Of a DNA stretch of 64,000 bases, positions 63,083-64,000 are shown one piece after another (position 1 is the stretch's first letter; each line of letters opens with the position of its first letter). The translations under genes were made by a program, and so were the position numbers. Origin of the DNA: Palleronia caenipelagi (GTDB lineage Bacteria; Pseudomonadota; Alphaproteobacteria; Rhodobacterales; Rhodobacteraceae); the NCBI RefSeq assembly GCF_007004065.1, contig NZ_VFSV01000005.1, forward strand, positions 103,210 to 167,209. Direction: 5' to 3'. The notes under the pieces were generated by a model. The model saw nothing but the letters and a program-made list of their open reading frames with translations, had not been told where the DNA came from and searched no databases.

Positions 63083-63793
63083 TCACCAGCCCTTATCCGC
63101 GTAGCCCATATAGATCACCGTCTGCACCGGGATCGGCCCAAAGACCGGGTCGAGCTTGCCATCGATCCCAACAGGTCCCAACCCGGTGAAGTCGCGAGCT
63201 GCGAGACCCGCTCGGGTGAGCGCAGCGCGGAGTTCCGGTTTCTTGATAAACATGTCGGGGTCATGGGCGCCCTTGGGCAAAACCCGCAGCACGTTCTCGG
63301 CCATGGTGATCGCAGCAAAGCGAGCTACGGGATTGCGGTCCAGCGTGTCAAAGAGGAACCGGCCACCGGGTTTCAGCACCCGCTCCACCTCCCGAAGCAC
63401 CTGATCGAGATCCTGGACATGCTCCAGCACGTCCACACAAACCACCGCATCGAAATGGCCGCTTTCGTAGGGGAGATCCTCGCCCACACCAACATCGTAA
63501 CGGATCGTGAGCCCACCAGCTTCCGCATGAGCACGGGCGGCGGCAATCGCCTCAGCGGCCGGGTCGATTCCGGTGACGTTAGCGCCCCGCTCAGCCAGCG
63601 CTTCGGCCATAAATCCGCCGGCGCAGCCCAGATCAAGGACCTTCTTTCCCTGCCATTCCATGTGGCGGTTGAACCATTTCAGGCGGCCGGGGACCATTTT
63701 TCGGAGGACGCGCAGCCAACGGACATCATCAGCCCACCATTTTTGGGCGACGTCATCGTATATAGAGAGATTGTTTCGTGTTTCAGCGTTCAT
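63083..63793 (-). CDS. ubiG: Ubiquinone biosynthesis O-methyltransferase
   Basis: UbiG methylates two hydroxyl groups in the ubiquinone pathway with SAM. The 236-residue protein has the SAM motif KVLDLGCAGGFMAEALAERG, the acidic ribose site TGIDPAAEAIAAARAHA and FDAVVCVDVLEHVQDLDQ. FIKKPELRAALTRAGLAARD lies further on. ATG 63793 is used because GGAGTACAGG lies upstream; an in-frame GTG at 63808 is an alternative. It is the first protein gene after the 5S rRNA on the same strand. Confidence 0.93.
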   Translation of the reverse strand: MNAETRNNLSIYDDVAQKWWADDVRWLRVLRKMVPGRLKWFNRHMEWQGKKVLDLGCAGGFMAEALAERGANVTGIDPAAEAIAAARAHAEAGGLTIRYDVGVGEDLPYESGHFDAVVCVDVLEHVQDLDQVLREVERVLKPGGRFLFDTLDRNPVARFAAITMAENVLRVLPKGAHDPDMFIKKPELRAALTRAGLAARDFTGLGPVGIDGKLDPVFGPIPVQTVIYMGYADKGW

Positions 63794-63880
63794 GACCCTG
63801 TACTCCACACTGTTTGCATGAGTTATTTTATTTTTGGGTCGTTTTTTTTGTATCGTTTTGAGGGATTTGGGTATTTTCTA
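63794..63880 (-). other. AT-rich spacer between 5S rRNA and ubiG
   Basis: A T-rich stretch (plus-strand GTTTTTTTTG near 63841), about 87 nt. It must hold the rRNA operon end and/or the ubiG promoter, but no clear hairpin-plus-T-tract terminator is seen in the minus direction. Confidence 0.4.
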
Positions 63881-63998
63881 GGATTGGCGGTGACCTACTC
63901 TCCCGCGTCTTAAGACGGAGTACCATTGGCGCAGCGGCACTTAACTTCCGAGTTCGGTATGGGGTCGGGTGTTTTGCTCGCGCTATGACCACCAATCC
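63881..63998 (-). rRNA. rrf: 5S ribosomal RNA
   Basis: On the minus strand the segment reads GGATTGGTGGTCATAGCGCG, then AACACCCGACCCCATACCGA, ACTCGGAAGTTAAGTGCCGC and AGAGTAGGTCACCGCCAATC, the standard alphaproteobacterial 5S pattern of about 118 nt with complementary ends. The 23S gene should lie to the right of the window. No tRNA is visible between this gene and ubiG. Confidence 0.95.
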
Positions 63999-64000
63999 GA

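Noticed and set aside
1..64000. CRISPR array or tRNA genes
   Set aside because: No regularly spaced direct repeats and no cloverleaf-like gene were seen by eye; a tRNAscan-SE and CRISPR-finder run would be decisive.

Overview
This 64 kb window is chromosomal DNA of an alphaproteobacterium of the Rhodobacterales (Roseobacter group). The evidence is gene content and style: high-GC coding sequence with many 4-nt ATGA/GTGA start-stop overlaps, DnaK-DnaJ, a circularly permuted two-piece tmRNA with the tag ANDNRAPVAVAA, the aerobic (cobalt-late) cobalamin pathway with CobG and CobN, a complete leucine-degradation carboxylase block, TRAP transport, BCCT transport and AcuI.

Layout. 1-6,021: surface-polysaccharide block. 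On the minus strand it runs cysQ, galU, two paralogous glycosyltransferases and a branching-enzyme-like glycosyltransferase that runs off the left edge; a KpsM-like ABC permease is divergent. 5,981-16,017: housekeeping genes alkB, dnaK, dnaJ, radC, secA, a periplasmic parvulin, argJ and a MutT-type hydrolase. 16,128-26,003: an accessory catabolic island. It holds a GntR/FCD regulator, a perfect operator palindrome, a 2-hydroxyacid dehydrogenase, an RraA-fold aldolase, KDGal kinase, KDPGal aldolase, methylglyoxal synthase, two FMN alpha-hydroxyacid oxidases and a DctPQM TRAP transporter. 26,007-31,646: leucine/isovalerate degradation (liuB, an ASCH-domain gene, liuD, liuE, liuC). 31,697-32,052: ssrA, read leftwards. 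32,084-40,561: DUF4345-like protein, AcuI, nadABC, BCCT transporter and photolyase. 41,007-61,706: cobalamin region. A B12 riboswitch heads DUF1636-cobW-cobN-cobG-cobH-cobI-cobJ. Then come aqpZ, cobO, an AT-rich possible HEPN-like gene, cobQ, nested IS3-family remnants, and the lower-ligand genes cobC, cobD, bluE, an alpha-ribazole phosphatase, cobP, cobT and cobS. 61,710-64,000: pncB, ubiG and a 5S rRNA gene read leftwards, the tail of an rRNA operon.

How the parts work together. The cob genes cover corrin-ring methylation, cobalt insertion, adenosylation, amidation, aminopropanol-phosphate synthesis and nucleotide-loop assembly. The later corrin-ring enzymes CobK, CobL, CobM, CobF and CobB are not in the window. 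NadABC and PncB give de novo and salvage routes to NAD, and nicotinate mononucleotide is also the CobT substrate. The island at 16-26 kb looks like one regulon for uptake and breakdown of a hydroxy- or sugar acid, but its substrate cannot be read from sequence.

Most interesting points: a shared operator core at two promoters of the catabolic island; hairpin-forming insertions, one in frame, inside a decaying IS3 copy; an AT-rich cargo gene wedged between cobO and cobQ with a 4-nt overlap; an ASCH-domain gene coupled inside the methylcrotonyl-CoA carboxylase operon; and the permuted ssrA gene, which protein-gene calling would miss.
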